Shown piece by piece: positions 16,765 to 25,044 of a stretch of DNA of 43,315 bases. Each line of letters opens with the position of its first letter. The first letter of the stretch is position 1. The position numbers and the translations under genes were made by a program. Below the pieces are notes generated by a model. It saw nothing but the letters and a program-made list of their open reading frames with translations, had not been told where the DNA came from and searched no databases. The DNA comes from Pirellulales bacterium (GTDB taxonomy: Bacteria > Planctomycetota > Planctomycetia > Pirellulales > JALHLM01). Where the stretch lies: NCBI GenBank assembly GCA_022844585.1, contig JALHLM010000002.1, positions 1 through 43,315 on the forward strand, given 5' to 3'.

Positions 16765-16925
16765 TTTTTCCTATGTTACGACGAAACGATCCCGCCTTAA
16801 AGAGTCCCGACCCGTTTTTGGGCAGATTCCCCCAAGGAGCGGGCATTTCACGGTGAGCCAATCCCCCTGATTGGGCCATTCGACGCCGGCGAGCGTTGCA
16901 GTTCGCAGGAACTCGCGCCGGACGT

Positions 16926-16954
16926 TTGACACCCCTAATTGGCACAAATAGAAT
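16926..16954 (+). promoter_or_regulatory. Sigma70-type promoter for the TraR/DksA gene
   Basis: A consensus -35 TTGACA (16926-16931), a 17-nt spacer and a -10 TAGAAT (16949-16954). The start codon is 70 nt downstream. It is among the best promoter matches in the window. Confidence 0.75.
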
Positions 16955-17024
16955 CGAGAGTCTGTCATCCAATCGGAGAGTAGCGCGCCGGGCAACATTC
17001 CAGCTTATTTGGGAGTGGTGATCG

Positions 17025-17396
17025 ATGAAGAAGGTCGAGATGAAAGTCTACAAAGACCGTCTGCTGACTCTGCGTGCTCGGATGCGGGGCGATGTGACTC
17101 AACTGGCCGACGCGGCGCTGAAGAAAAATCGGATGGAGGGGAACGGCGAGACCTCGGCGATGCCGATCCACATGGCCGACATCGGCAGCGATAACTTCGA
17201 GCAGGAGTTCACCCTATCCCTCATGGAGAATGAGGAAGATACGCTGGACGCCATCGAAGCCGCCCTGGAGCGCATCGAAGATGGAAACTACGGGGTTTGC
17301 GAAGAATGCGCAACCAAGATTCCCAAGACTCGCCTCAATGCGATTCCTTACGCCTCGCATTGCGTCAAGTGCGCTGAAATCGCCCAGCGGGGATGA
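17025..17396 (+). CDS. TraR/DksA-family zinc-finger protein
   Basis: The protein has 123 residues. The N-terminal half is a helical hairpin (about 5-85). A four-cysteine zinc finger follows: Cys92, Cys95, Cys113, Cys116 (YGVCEECATKIP, SHCVKCAEIA). Proteins of this family bind the RNA polymerase secondary channel and can work with ppGpp. The tip acidic residues needed for DksA activity (DxxDA) are not obvious, so it may be a DksA-like rather than true DksA protein. lspA follows 112 bp downstream in the same direction, a pairing I recall from other planctomycetes. A strong promoter precedes it. Confidence 0.88.
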   Translation: MKKVEMKVYKDRLLTLRARMRGDVTQLADAALKKNRMEGNGETSAMPIHMADIGSDNFEQEFTLSLMENEEDTLDAIEAALERIEDGNYGVCEECATKIPKTRLNAIPYASHCVKCAEIAQRG

Positions 17397-17508
17397 CCCG
17401 TCCAGACTGAGCTGCTAGACTCCGGCCCGCCGGCGATTCGTTATTGTGCGAACCGCTCGAAGTACTTCTGTCGATTGGCGGCGCGGATTGCGGCCGGGAG
17501 CGAAGCTC

Positions 17509-18087
17509 ATGAATGGCGTTCCTCTTTCCCGTTGGATCACCTTTTGGTCGCTGGCCGTCGTCGGCTGCGCGCTGGATCTGGCCAGTAAACACTGGATGTT
17601 CGATTGGCTTGGCATGCCGGGCGGACGGCCGTATTGGATTATTGACGGCATCTTCGGTTTCGAAACGAGCCTGAACGACGGGGCGCTGTTTGGCCTCGGC
17701 AAAGGCAAAGTGCTGTGGTTTGCCGCGCTGAGCGTGGTCGCGGCGATCGGCATCAACTATTGGCTGTTCGTAGCCCGCGCGGCGCTCGACCGTTGGTTGA
17801 CGGTGGCCCTCGGTTGCATCATGGGGGGCGTGCTCGGCAATCTTTATGATCGCCTGGGACTTTGGGCCCCGGCCGGGCTCGATCCAGCGTATGCCCACGC
17901 GGTACGCGATTGGATTCTCTTCCGCTACGGCGAATGGACCTGGCCGAACTTCAATCTCGCCGACAGTTTCCTCGTCTGCGGCGCCGGCATGCTCTGCTGG
18001 CACGCGTTGCGCACAGAACTCGCTCAGCGCAAGGCCAATGCGCAAGCCGCTGACGGCGCGGCCGAACAGCGCATTGCAGGTGCCTAA
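17509..18087 (+). CDS. lspA: Lipoprotein signal peptidase II
   Basis: The protein has 192 residues. This inner-membrane aspartyl protease removes the signal peptide of prolipoproteins after diacylglyceryl transfer. Four membrane helices are seen. The catalytic aspartates are Asp114 in GGVLGNLYDRLG and Asp152 in NFNLADSFLV. The segment TSLNDGALFGLG replaces the usual NTGAAFG motif. A roughly 15-residue extra loop (PAGLDPAYAHAVRDW) separates the two catalytic blocks and makes the protein longer than E. coli LspA (164). The start at 17509 has GGGAG 8 nt upstream. Probably co-transcribed with the TraR/DksA gene. Confidence 0.93.
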   Translation: MNGVPLSRWITFWSLAVVGCALDLASKHWMFDWLGMPGGRPYWIIDGIFGFETSLNDGALFGLGKGKVLWFAALSVVAAIGINYWLFVARAALDRWLTVALGCIMGGVLGNLYDRLGLWAPAGLDPAYAHAVRDWILFRYGEWTWPNFNLADSFLVCGAGMLCWHALRTELAQRKANAQAADGAAEQRIAGA

Positions 18088-18095
18088 AGGATCGG

Positions 18096-19244
18096 CTATT
18101 TCGCCGCGCTCGGCGTCAGCAGCATTTCGCGGAACAGCGGGTCTTTCATGCGACTCGACGAGTTGAAATCGTTGAATCCAATGCGGCAAAACAGCTTGGG
18201 CTGAATCCAGACGGCCTCGAGCTTCGAAGGAATGAACGGCCGCTCGCGCTTAAGCTCCTGCATCTGCGCGCTGAGCGAATCGTGTACATCGTCCGGAATG
18301 CCGTCGGAAATCTGCGCGACGATTTTCAACTTGCCCTTGAGATCGGTCGCCACGAGCAGCGCGACAAAGTCCTTTGGATTCACCGTCGAGGGAATGTAAC
18401 CGACGATCACGCATTCGGCCTCGTGCGACCGTTTGGTGGGATCTTCGATCGGCTCTTCTTCGGGCTTGATGTCACCGGCCTTGCCGGCGAAGTCGCCCAC
18501 CGCGTCTTCCAAGTTGTCGGACGTTGCTTCTTCGCTGCGAGCGCGGCTGGTAATCGCGTTCACCAGGCTCGTCTTACGGCGCGGAGCGGGATCGCCCCAA
18601 TCGGTCAGCCGCTCCCAGGGAATGCCGCCGATGCACAATGCGCAGATCGCGGCGCCGAGTCCCCAGGTGCCCGTCGCCACGCGACGGAACGATTTCGGCA
18701 GCGCAAAGATGCTGGGCTTCCAGATATTGATCGGCCGCAGGATCGGGTCCATGAGTCCGATCGTGGCGTCTTCCGTCGAGGCGAACATGAAGCACACCAT
18801 ATGCGCGGCGACGAAGACGGTGAAACCGCAGACGAGTTGACCGATGGCCCAATAGAATCGCAGGGGGCTCAGCGGATGTGTCGTGAAGCGCACTGCGAGG
18901 CTCATCACCAACAGCACCACCAGTCCGCCAACCAACACATAGGCCCATTGCGGAATCTCGCGCAACGTGCCGGCGCTTGGCGCCACGCCGTCGTTGGCTT
19001 CATCGGGGTCGAAGTAGGTGCCCAGCTTGGGATAGAAGCCGCAGGTGCGGCACCACGGCATCGGCTCGTCCGGCATCGCCGCGCCGCACTTTGGACAAGG
19101 CTCGACGATTTTTGATGGCGCAATCTGCGCGAGGAGATTCGCGTCGAGCGTCAACTCGGGCGCTTCGTTTGCCGCGGCATCCGCGCCAAACGCTTGTCCC
19201 GACGCGTCTTGTTCATCGTCCAATAACTGGGGTGTCGCCGCCAT
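18096..19244 (-). CDS. Membrane protein with zinc ribbon and a DNA-ligase-type C-terminal OB-fold
   Basis: The protein has 382 residues from the ATG at 19242-19244, which is supported by GGGAGGA upstream. A zinc ribbon uses Cys50, Cys53, Cys65 and Cys68. Membrane helices lie near 101-119, 131-154 and 194-209, then an acidic linker (235-270). Residues 278-375 align, by eye, with the OB-fold domain of ATP-dependent ligases such as LigD: CVIVGYIPS, a central GKLKIVAQISDGI, AVWIQPKLFCRIGF and a final KDPLFREML, against family patterns (F)VIGGYT, GKLxYxGKVGTGF, AxWVxPELVxEVxF and RHPxFxGLR. The adenylation domain (KxDG lysine) is absent, so it is not a ligase. It lies convergent with lspA, 8 bp apart. 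Function unknown; binding of nucleic acid at the membrane is one guess. Confidence 0.75.
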   Translation of the reverse strand: MAATPQLLDDEQDASGQAFGADAAANEAPELTLDANLLAQIAPSKIVEPCPKCGAAMPDEPMPWCRTCGFYPKLGTYFDPDEANDGVAPSAGTLREIPQWAYVLVGGLVVLLVMSLAVRFTTHPLSPLRFYWAIGQLVCGFTVFVAAHMVCFMFASTEDATIGLMDPILRPINIWKPSIFALPKSFRRVATGTWGLGAAICALCIGGIPWERLTDWGDPAPRRKTSLVNAITSRARSEEATSDNLEDAVGDFAGKAGDIKPEEEPIEDPTKRSHEAECVIVGYIPSTVNPKDFVALLVATDLKGKLKIVAQISDGIPDDVHDSLSAQMQELKRERPFIPSKLEAVWIQPKLFCRIGFNDFNSSSRMKDPLFREMLLTPSAAK

Positions 19245-19376
19245 GCCGTATCCTCCCGCGCTGCGTTGATTCCAACAAATAAACTGGGGCGCGAAAGTGT
19301 AGGTCACGGCGGGATGTTCGAAACGGCTGGAAATTCCGCATAATCGGCCAGGTCGCGACGACCATGCCCCGTCGCA

Positions 19377-19405
19377 TTGTCCGCGCAATTGATCGGTCCT
19401 ATACT
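19377..19405 (+). promoter_or_regulatory. Promoter/operator of the ParDE-type pair
   Basis: -35 TTGTCC (19377-19382), a 17-nt spacer and a -10 TATACT (19400-19405). A small inverted repeat GGTC/GACC (19395-19398, 19406-19409) spans the -10 and could be the antitoxin's operator. GGAGG at 19413-19417 is the ribosome-binding site. Confidence 0.6.
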
Positions 19406-19425
19406 GACCAGCGGAGGACATTCTT

Positions 19426-19689
19426 ATGAGCACCGTATTAAGCGTCGAGTTGCCGGAAGAGATTATGGAGTTCGTCCGCGTCGAGGCGGCCGCCAACGGA
19501 ATGGGCGAAGCGCAGGAGTATGTGATCGAATTGTTGCGCAAGGAGCGCGTGCGGAAGATTCGCGAATACATCGCCGAGGCCATCGAAGAGGGATTGCAAG
19601 GCGAGTCGCGGGAGATGACCGAGGCGGATTGGGAGGCGTTGCGGCAAAGAGTTCGCGAGCGCAGTCGTGCCAATGGAGAACAGCCATGA
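19426..19689 (+). CDS. parD: ParD-type antitoxin
   Basis: The protein has 87 residues. The N-terminus (VLSVELPEEIMEFVRVEAA) reads as a ribbon-helix-helix DNA-binding domain, with EYVIELLRKER at the position of the ParD motif. The charged helical C-terminus (EIADWEALRQRVRE-like) would bind the toxin. It would neutralise the ParE-type toxin encoded by the next gene and repress the shared promoter. The stop overlaps the toxin start by 4 nt (ATGA), the usual tight coupling. A strong Shine-Dalgarno stands out in a genome where most genes lack one. Confidence 0.82.
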   Translation: MSTVLSVELPEEIMEFVRVEAAANGMGEAQEYVIELLRKERVRKIREYIAEAIEEGLQGESREMTEADWEALRQRVRERSRANGEQP

Positions 19690-19991
19690 ATGTGCGTTGG
19701 CTGCCCAAATCGAGCGCCGACCTCGTGACACACGTCGATTTTCTAACGGACCAATTGCCAGCCGCCGCTTATCGCTTCTTGGAATCTGTTGAGAAAACGT
19801 GCGCGATCATCGTGTCGTCGCCATTCATAGGTTCGGTTGTTGACGCCCTCCGCCCGCATCACGACGGGATCCGCGTATGGCCGGTGCCGCATTTTCGCAG
19901 TTACTTGCTGCTTTATCGACCGGTGAACGACCGAATAGAAATCGTGCGACTATTGCACGGCGCTAGCGATTGGGAGGCGCTCGATCTTTAG
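19686..19991 (+). CDS. parE: ParE/RelE-superfamily toxin
   Basis: The protein has 101 residues. It shows the family sequence pattern: an N-terminal strand (VRWLPKSSADLVTHVDFL), a helical hairpin, the segment SPFIGSVVDALRPHHDGIRVWPV, the beta-sheet core HFRSYLLLYRPVNDRIEIVRLLHGASDW, and a short C-terminus. The LLHGxxDW end is characteristic of ParE-like toxins. Known ParE proteins poison DNA gyrase and RelE proteins cleave mRNA; this sequence lies nearer ParE. Whether gyrase (gyrB is 2 kb away) is the target is not shown. Coupled to the antitoxin by a 4-nt overlap. Confidence 0.85.
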   Translation: MNVRWLPKSSADLVTHVDFLTDQLPAAAYRFLESVEKTCAIIVSSPFIGSVVDALRPHHDGIRVWPVPHFRSYLLLYRPVNDRIEIVRLLHGASDWEALDL

Positions 19992-20011
19992 CTCATACCG
20001 TGCGGGCAAGC

Positions 20012-20989
20012 TCATGCCCGCTCAACCGGAAACGCCATCACGTCCTGGATGCATTTCACGCCAGCCGCGAGCATGACCGCGCGGTCGAAGCCCAGCGCCA
20101 CGCCGCAGCCGGCCGGTAGGCCTGCGTCCATCGCCGCCAGGAGGCGGCTCTCCTCAGGCAGCGCCTGTTTGCCGTCGCGCAGTCGGGCGGTGTTTTGCGC
20201 TTGATTGCGCGCGCGGAGCGCCGCGGGATCGGTTAGTTCGTGATAGCCGTTGGCCAATTCGACGCCCTGGTAGAACATCTCGAACCGCTCCGCAACCGGG
20301 GGATCGCCTTCGCGCACTTTCGCGAGCGCCGCCTGCGTTGCGGGATAGTCGTAGATAATCGTGGCGCCGGGTCGTCCGAGCTTTGGTTGCACCAACTCGG
20401 TGAACAATAATTCCAACCAGGCGTCGCGATCCTCCCCGAGGGAGTCTGGCGCGACCACGTTATGCGCTTTCGCTGCGCCGGAGAGCTCTTCAATCGATGC
20501 GCGATGTGGATCGACGCCCACCTGCTCCAGGAACGCGTCCGCATAGGTGCGCTCGCGCGCCACGCCGGATTGATAAAAGTGCTCGAAGAAATCCGCTAGC
20601 AATTGCCGCCCCGACGCGTAGACGTCGCCCACGCGGTACCATTCGACCATCGTGAACTCAGGATTGTGCAACGGCCCGACCTCGCCGGCGCGAAACGCCC
20701 GGGTAATCTGGTAAATCCCCGTCATCCCGGCCGCCAGCAGCCGTTTCATGCCGAACTCCGCCGACGTCTGCAGGTACATCGTCGGCCCGCGCTCCGGTGC
20801 GCGCGGATCGCCGTAGAGCGTCGTCGTCAGCGGATCGAGATGGCGATCGACGACGATATCGGCGGAGAGGATCGGCGATTCGACTTCGATGAACTGCCGG
20901 CGGGCGAAGAAATCGCGGACGCGCGCGAGGAGGGAACCCCGGGCTTCGAGGAGTTCATTCGACGCGATGGGTAAGTAATCGCTGGTCAC
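20012..20989 (-). CDS. epmA: EF-P lysine ligase-like protein EpmA (PoxA/GenX)
   Basis: The protein has 325 residues. This class II lysyl-tRNA synthetase-like enzyme lacks the anticodon domain and attaches lysine to translation factor EF-P. Motif 2 region: YLQTSAEFGMKRLLAAGMTG and RAFRAGEVGPLHNPEFTMVE; later GVELANGYHEL and motif 3 GCGVALGFDRAVML. I chose the GTG at 20987-20989 (TSDYLPIASNELLEARG), because homologs start this way and the alternative ATG at 21025 lies inside the preceding SEC-C gene. Neither efp nor epmB is nearby. The family call is firm; the substrate is by homology. Confidence 0.88.
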   Translation of the reverse strand: MTSDYLPIASNELLEARGSLLARVRDFFARRQFIEVESPILSADIVVDRHLDPLTTTLYGDPRAPERGPTMYLQTSAEFGMKRLLAAGMTGIYQITRAFRAGEVGPLHNPEFTMVEWYRVGDVYASGRQLLADFFEHFYQSGVARERTYADAFLEQVGVDPHRASIEELSGAAKAHNVVAPDSLGEDRDAWLELLFTELVQPKLGRPGATIIYDYPATQAALAKVREGDPPVAERFEMFYQGVELANGYHELTDPAALRARNQAQNTARLRDGKQALPEESRLLAAMDAGLPAGCGVALGFDRAVMLAAGVKCIQDVMAFPVERA

Positions 20990-21003
20990 ATGCCCTCGGA
21001 GCG

Positions 21004-21861
21004 TTAGCGCCCCTTCCCGCAGCAATTCTTGAACATCTTCCCGCTCCCACAGCGACAGCGTCGGTTTTCCTTTGCCCTGGCGGAGCCTGTGGCTCGTTTC
21101 CGCTTCGCGTGCGCCGAAAAGGTCTTTGGCGAGTATTCGTCACTCGGTTTCCGGGACGAGATCACTTTGAGCTCGTGATCGCCGTTCGGCGAAGCGTAGC
21201 GGATAGCCGATGCGCCGCCACTTGCAAAGCACATTCGAATCAGTGGCGCGGGATCGAAGTCCTCGGCATCGGCGCATTCCTCGATCACGCGCAGCCACTC
21301 GTCTTTCACGTCATCATCCGGAGGCCCGAACGGCAGCGGCGCCCCGGTAGTCGTCACGAAATCGCCGAAATCCAGCAGCCTGGTCGCCACCAGCATTCCG
21401 GGCTCGGCGGTGTTGGAGAACCCAACATCGGCCAGAAATCGCGATTCCTCCGCAAACATGTCGTAAATCTGGCAGCCGACACCCGACGCAAGTTCAAGCA
21501 CGACGATCATCGTGTACCTGGCCCTTCGCATCGCCTCCAGGTTGGTCGACTCGTCCGATCCTGGCAAAGGCGGGAAGTCGATCGCGTATTGCTCCACGGC
21601 GTTGTGGCCGCGAACAAAAACGTCGTAGATGCAATAATCCATCAGCGCCGACATTTCATTTTCGTCGCCAAACATGATCGCCTTGCCTTGGAGCATGCCC
21701 AGGCGATGAGCGCCGCGATTGAGCGACTCGTGCGGGAGTCGGGCGAAGATGGCGTTGTTCAATCGATAGCGCGCGGCATGAAGGCGTCGGTGGCGATCGG
21801 CCACGTCCGGCACATGCGAGGTCCCACGAAGCGCGTTGGTCAGAACATCCAGAAGTCCCAT
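21004..21861 (-). CDS. SEC-C motif protein of unknown function
   Basis: The protein has 285 residues. Its C-terminus carries a SEC-C zinc-binding motif (RRCRCGSGKMFKNCCG), the same as at the tail of SecA, preceded by a basic linker. The N-terminal about 220 residues, with phrases such as LNRGAHRLGMLQGKAIMFGDENEM and VVLELASGVGCQIYDMF, belong to no family I recognise. The stop lies only 14 nt before the GTG start of epmA, so the two genes may be co-transcribed. It is cytoplasmic; no signal peptide is present. SEC-C is often an appended metal/protein-binding module, so it does not define the function. Confidence 0.72.
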   Translation of the reverse strand: MGLLDVLTNALRGTSHVPDVADRHRRLHAARYRLNNAIFARLPHESLNRGAHRLGMLQGKAIMFGDENEMSALMDYCIYDVFVRGHNAVEQYAIDFPPLPGSDESTNLEAMRRARYTMIVVLELASGVGCQIYDMFAEESRFLADVGFSNTAEPGMLVATRLLDFGDFVTTTGAPLPFGPPDDDVKDEWLRVIEECADAEDFDPAPLIRMCFASGGASAIRYASPNGDHELKVISSRKPSDEYSPKTFSAHAKRKRATGSARAKENRRCRCGSGKMFKNCCGKGR

Positions 21862-21906
21862 CGTTCACTTCCTTGCAATAGACTGCTGCTACGCGCGCTC
21901 GGCGGA

Positions 21907-24420
21907 CTACACATCCAAATTCCGCACCTCGAGCGCATGTTTCTCGATGAACTCGCGGCGCGGTTCGACTTTGTCGCCCATCAGGACGCGAAACAGTTCG
22001 TCGGCGGCGCCGGCGTCTTCCATGCGGATCTGGCTGAGCGTGCGGTTGTTGGGATCGAGCGTGGTGTCGCGCAATTCCTCGGCGTTCATTTCGCCGAGAC
22101 CTTTGAAGCGCGTGATCGAAAGACCGCGTTCACCGGCGGCTCGAATCGCGGACAGCAGCCCGCGCAAATCCTCCAGGCCGGTCACGCTCTCCCCGCGACG
22201 CAGTTGGTAACGGGCGTCTTGACGGCCGGTGCGCTGTTGCGGGATCAGCGATTGAATGTCGAAGCCCATCGCGGCCAGGTCGGCGAGATGCTTGTTGAGC
22301 GAGCGGACTTCGTGCAACTCGATGACGTGTAACCGCTTGCCCGGCAGCAACTCGTCCTCGGCCTTGCCATTGCCTTCGTGGCCGTCGGCCTCGGGTTTCT
22401 CGGCGGGTTGATTCGCCGCAAGGAACGTGTCGAGTTGTTCGCGCGTGGTGAACCAGAACTCTTGCGCGCCTTGAAAGGCGTGATAAATCGGTAACAGGCC
22501 GGTCTCCGGATCGCGCCGCGCGGCGTGCGCCCGGAGGCTGATGCCGCGCTTTTCGAGGGCGATCAACGATTCTTCCAACGATGCCAATACGCGGGCGAGC
22601 TTGGCCATTGCTTCGCCTTCGATGCGACGATCTTCGCCGGGCTCGAAGACTGCGTCGGTCAAACCGAGCGAAAGGAGCCGCTCCTTCATTTCCTCTTCGG
22701 TCTGCACGTAGTGCGTGTCGCGTTTCGATTTCACGCGGAACAACGGTGGCTGCGCGACGTACACGAGACCCGCGGTCACCAGGTGATACATCTGCCGGTA
22801 GAAGAACGTCAGCAGCAGCGTGCGGATGTGCGAGCCGTCGACGTCGGCGTCGGTCATGATGACGATTTTGTTGTATCGCCGCTTCTGCAAGTCGGCGTCC
22901 TCACCGATGCCAGTGCCGATCGCGGCGATGATGCTGCGCACTTCCTCGTTGGCGAGCACCTTGTCTTCGCGCGACTTGAACGCGTTGATGATTTTACCGC
23001 GCAACGGGAGGATCGCCTGGTATTCGCGCAACCGGCCGCCTTCGGCGCTGCCGCCGGCCGAATCGCCTTCCACCAGGTACAACTCGCACTTGGCGACTTC
23101 CTTGCTGGTGCAATCGCGCAGCTTGCCGGGCAAGCCGCCGCCAGCCAGCGCGCCTTTGCGATCGCGCATCAATTGCTTCGCCTTGCGGGCCGCTTCCCGC
23201 GCCTCGGCCGCAAGTAAACCCTTGTGCGCGATGATCTTCGCCGTCTTGGGATTCTGTTCGAGGTACTTAGCAAGAAAATCGCCGACCGCCGAATTGACAA
23301 TGCCTTCGACTTCGCCGTTACCCAGCTTCGTCTTGGTTTGCCCTTCGAATTGAGGTTCCGGCACGCGGCAGGCGATCACCGCGGTGAGCCCTTCGCGGAA
23401 ATCGTCGCCGCTCGGCACGAGGTCCTTGAAGTAGCCTTCCTTCTTGCCATAGGCGTTGAGCGTGCGCGTGAGGGCGGCGCGGAAACCGCTCAAGTGCGTG
23501 CCACCTTCGGTCGTGCTGATGTTATTGACGTAGGTGTGGACGTTCTCGGTGAATTCCGTGCTGTATTGCAGCGCCACTTCCATGCCGACGCCCTCATACT
23601 CGCCGGCGATATACACCACGTCATTGTGCGCGGCTTCCGTGGAGCGGTTCATATGCTCGACGAATTCGATGATGCCGCGCTCGTAATGGAAAGATTCCCC
23701 TTCGCCGGAGCGTTCGTCCTTGAAATGAATCCGTAAGCCACGGTTCAAAAATGCGAGCTCTTGGAGCCGCCGATGGAGCGTGCTGTAGTTGAACTTCGCA
23801 TTGGCAAAGATCTCCGTATCAGGCTTGAAAGTGGTCTTCGTGCCACGTTCGCTCGAAGCGCCGGTGCGGCGGACGTCGCCTTTCGGCACGCCCCGTTCGT
23901 ACTCCTGGTAGTACGCCGAGCCGTCGCGGCAGACTTCGACTTCGCACCACTCGGAGAGAAAATTCACCACGGTCACGCCGACGCCGTGCAGACCACCGGA
24001 GGTTTGATAGGCGCCCTTGCTGAACTTGCCGCCGAACTTGAGCACCGTCATCACGCCTTGCAGCGTGGAGAAGCCCAAGTCGGGATGGACGTCGACGGGA
24101 ATGCCGCGGCCGTCGTCGGTGACGGTCACGGAGCCGTCCGGATTGATCGTTACATGGATCGCCGTGGCATAGCCGGCCATCGCCTCGTCGACCGAGTTGT
24201 CGACGACTTCATAGACCATGTGATGCAGCCCGCGCGCGTACGTATCGCCGATGTACATGCTCGGCCGTTCGCGGACGTGCTCCAGGTCGCTGAGATGTTC
24301 CAGGTCCTTGCCGGAGTAATCTTCGGAACCGCGCCGCGCTTCCAACATCTTCGGCGGTTCGGGCGGCGCGCCGTCAGCGGGTAGCTCCGGGGAATTCTCG
24401 CGATCGTCTGTGTCTGCCAT
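21907..24420 (-). CDS. gyrB: DNA gyrase subunit B
   Basis: The protein has 837 residues, near the 804 of E. coli. GHKL ATPase at the N-terminus: YEVVDNSVDEAMAG, VTVTDDGRGIPVD and GGLHGVGVTVVN. Transducer, then Toprim: LVEGDSAGGSAEGGR and the metal site DADVDGSHIRTLL. A Gram-negative-type insert follows, holding a Lys/Glu-rich stretch (QPAEKPEADGHEGNGKAE), and the C-terminus ITRFKGLGEMNAEELRDTT. With GyrA it introduces negative supercoils. gyrA is not in the window. The gene follows dnaA, dnaN and a DUF721 gene in the same direction, the classical bacterial replication-gene order. Confidence 0.97.
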   Translation of the reverse strand: MADTDDRENSPELPADGAPPEPPKMLEARRGSEDYSGKDLEHLSDLEHVRERPSMYIGDTYARGLHHMVYEVVDNSVDEAMAGYATAIHVTINPDGSVTVTDDGRGIPVDVHPDLGFSTLQGVMTVLKFGGKFSKGAYQTSGGLHGVGVTVVNFLSEWCEVEVCRDGSAYYQEYERGVPKGDVRRTGASSERGTKTTFKPDTEIFANAKFNYSTLHRRLQELAFLNRGLRIHFKDERSGEGESFHYERGIIEFVEHMNRSTEAAHNDVVYIAGEYEGVGMEVALQYSTEFTENVHTYVNNISTTEGGTHLSGFRAALTRTLNAYGKKEGYFKDLVPSGDDFREGLTAVIACRVPEPQFEGQTKTKLGNGEVEGIVNSAVGDFLAKYLEQNPKTAKIIAHKGLLAAEAREAARKAKQLMRDRKGALAGGGLPGKLRDCTSKEVAKCELYLVEGDSAGGSAEGGRLREYQAILPLRGKIINAFKSREDKVLANEEVRSIIAAIGTGIGEDADLQKRRYNKIVIMTDADVDGSHIRTLLLTFFYRQMYHLVTAGLVYVAQPPLFRVKSKRDTHYVQTEEEMKERLLSLGLTDAVFEPGEDRRIEGEAMAKLARVLASLEESLIALEKRGISLRAHAARRDPETGLLPIYHAFQGAQEFWFTTREQLDTFLAANQPAEKPEADGHEGNGKAEDELLPGKRLHVIELHEVRSLNKHLADLAAMGFDIQSLIPQQRTGRQDARYQLRRGESVTGLEDLRGLLSAIRAAGERGLSITRFKGLGEMNAEELRDTTLDPNNRTLSQIRMEDAGAADELFRVLMGDKVEPRREFIEKHALEVRNLDV

Positions 24421-24501
24421 TCCTGTTGTTTCCCAAATGTGGACGCCGGCTTGAGCGGCCAGGTTCTGGCATCGCCCGTCGTCAGATGCGGGAGAACGCG
24501 C

Positions 24502-24816
24502 TTAACGCGGCGTCTCACCGTCGACCTTGCCGACCTTAAATCGCAAATCCTTGATCTTTTCTTGCGGCAACTCTTGTCGCAGTTTCGTCAACAGCGCCGC
24601 CTTTTGAAACGTGAGTTCCTGCAGGAGCGCCGAATTGGCGACCTGCACTTCGAACATGCCGCGTTTCACCTGACCCGCGCGGGTGAATCGTCCAATCGCC
24701 TCTCCGGCCGCCACGTGCCAAGCCAACGCATACGCCTCGCCGGCAAGCACGCGCGTGTACCCATGCCGGGAATCCAACTCCCTGAGTACATCACCAAATT
24801 GCGACGGCCGTGGCAT
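24502..24816 (-). CDS. DUF721 / DciA-like helicase-loader candidate
   Basis: The protein has 104 residues. The pattern EAYALAWHVAAGEAIGRFTR followed by KRGMFEVQVANSALLQELTFQKAALLTKLR is the DUF721 signature (W...G..i...t.p..+.g.L.V.v.ss.w..eL). DciA proteins of this family load the replicative helicase DnaB in many bacteria. Its position between dnaN and gyrB supports a replication role. The C-terminal tail is basic and short. There is an 81-bp gap to gyrB. Confident of the family; the DciA function is by inference. Confidence 0.8.
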   Translation of the reverse strand: MPRPSQFGDVLRELDSRHGYTRVLAGEAYALAWHVAAGEAIGRFTRAGQVKRGMFEVQVANSALLQELTFQKAALLTKLRQELPQEKIKDLRFKVGKVDGETPR

Positions 24817-24834
24817 AACAATTCTCTTTCTTTA

Positions 24835-25034
24835 CCGCAGAGACGCAGAGCAGAATTTCGAATTTCTAAATCAGCATGACGAATCAAATCTGAATGACTG
24901 AATGTCGAATGAAGGAATCTGATGGGACGAAGATCTCGCTTAGAAGCACTTCGTCATTCGACATTCGGATTTGATTCGTCATTCGGATTTAGAAATTCGT
25001 CATTCCCCCCCCTGCGTCTCCGCGCCTCCGCGGT
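24835..25034. repeat. Long imperfect inverted repeat between DUF721 gene and dnaN
   Basis: About 80-bp arms (24835-24916 and 24949-25034) are imperfect reverse complements. Matching blocks include the GAATTTCTAAATC core, ATGACGAATCAAATC, and TCGAATGA, with an outer part of the type GCGGAGACGCAGAG. It fills nearly all of the gap between dnaN and the DUF721 gene, is AT-richer than its surroundings, and could form a long stem-loop in RNA or a cruciform. The outer part recurs at 31081-31110. Confidence 0.8.
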
Positions 25035-25044
25035 TCAAAACGGA

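Noticed and set aside
15556..16800. 414-codon plus-strand frame opposite the peptidase gene
   Set aside because: It is a mirror frame caused by high GC. The minus-strand translation has intact M20 metal motifs, while this frame is Arg/Asp/Gly-rich with no recognisable domain.
18096..19244. Active DNA ligase
   Set aside because: The adenylation domain with the KxDG lysine is missing; only the OB-like part is present.
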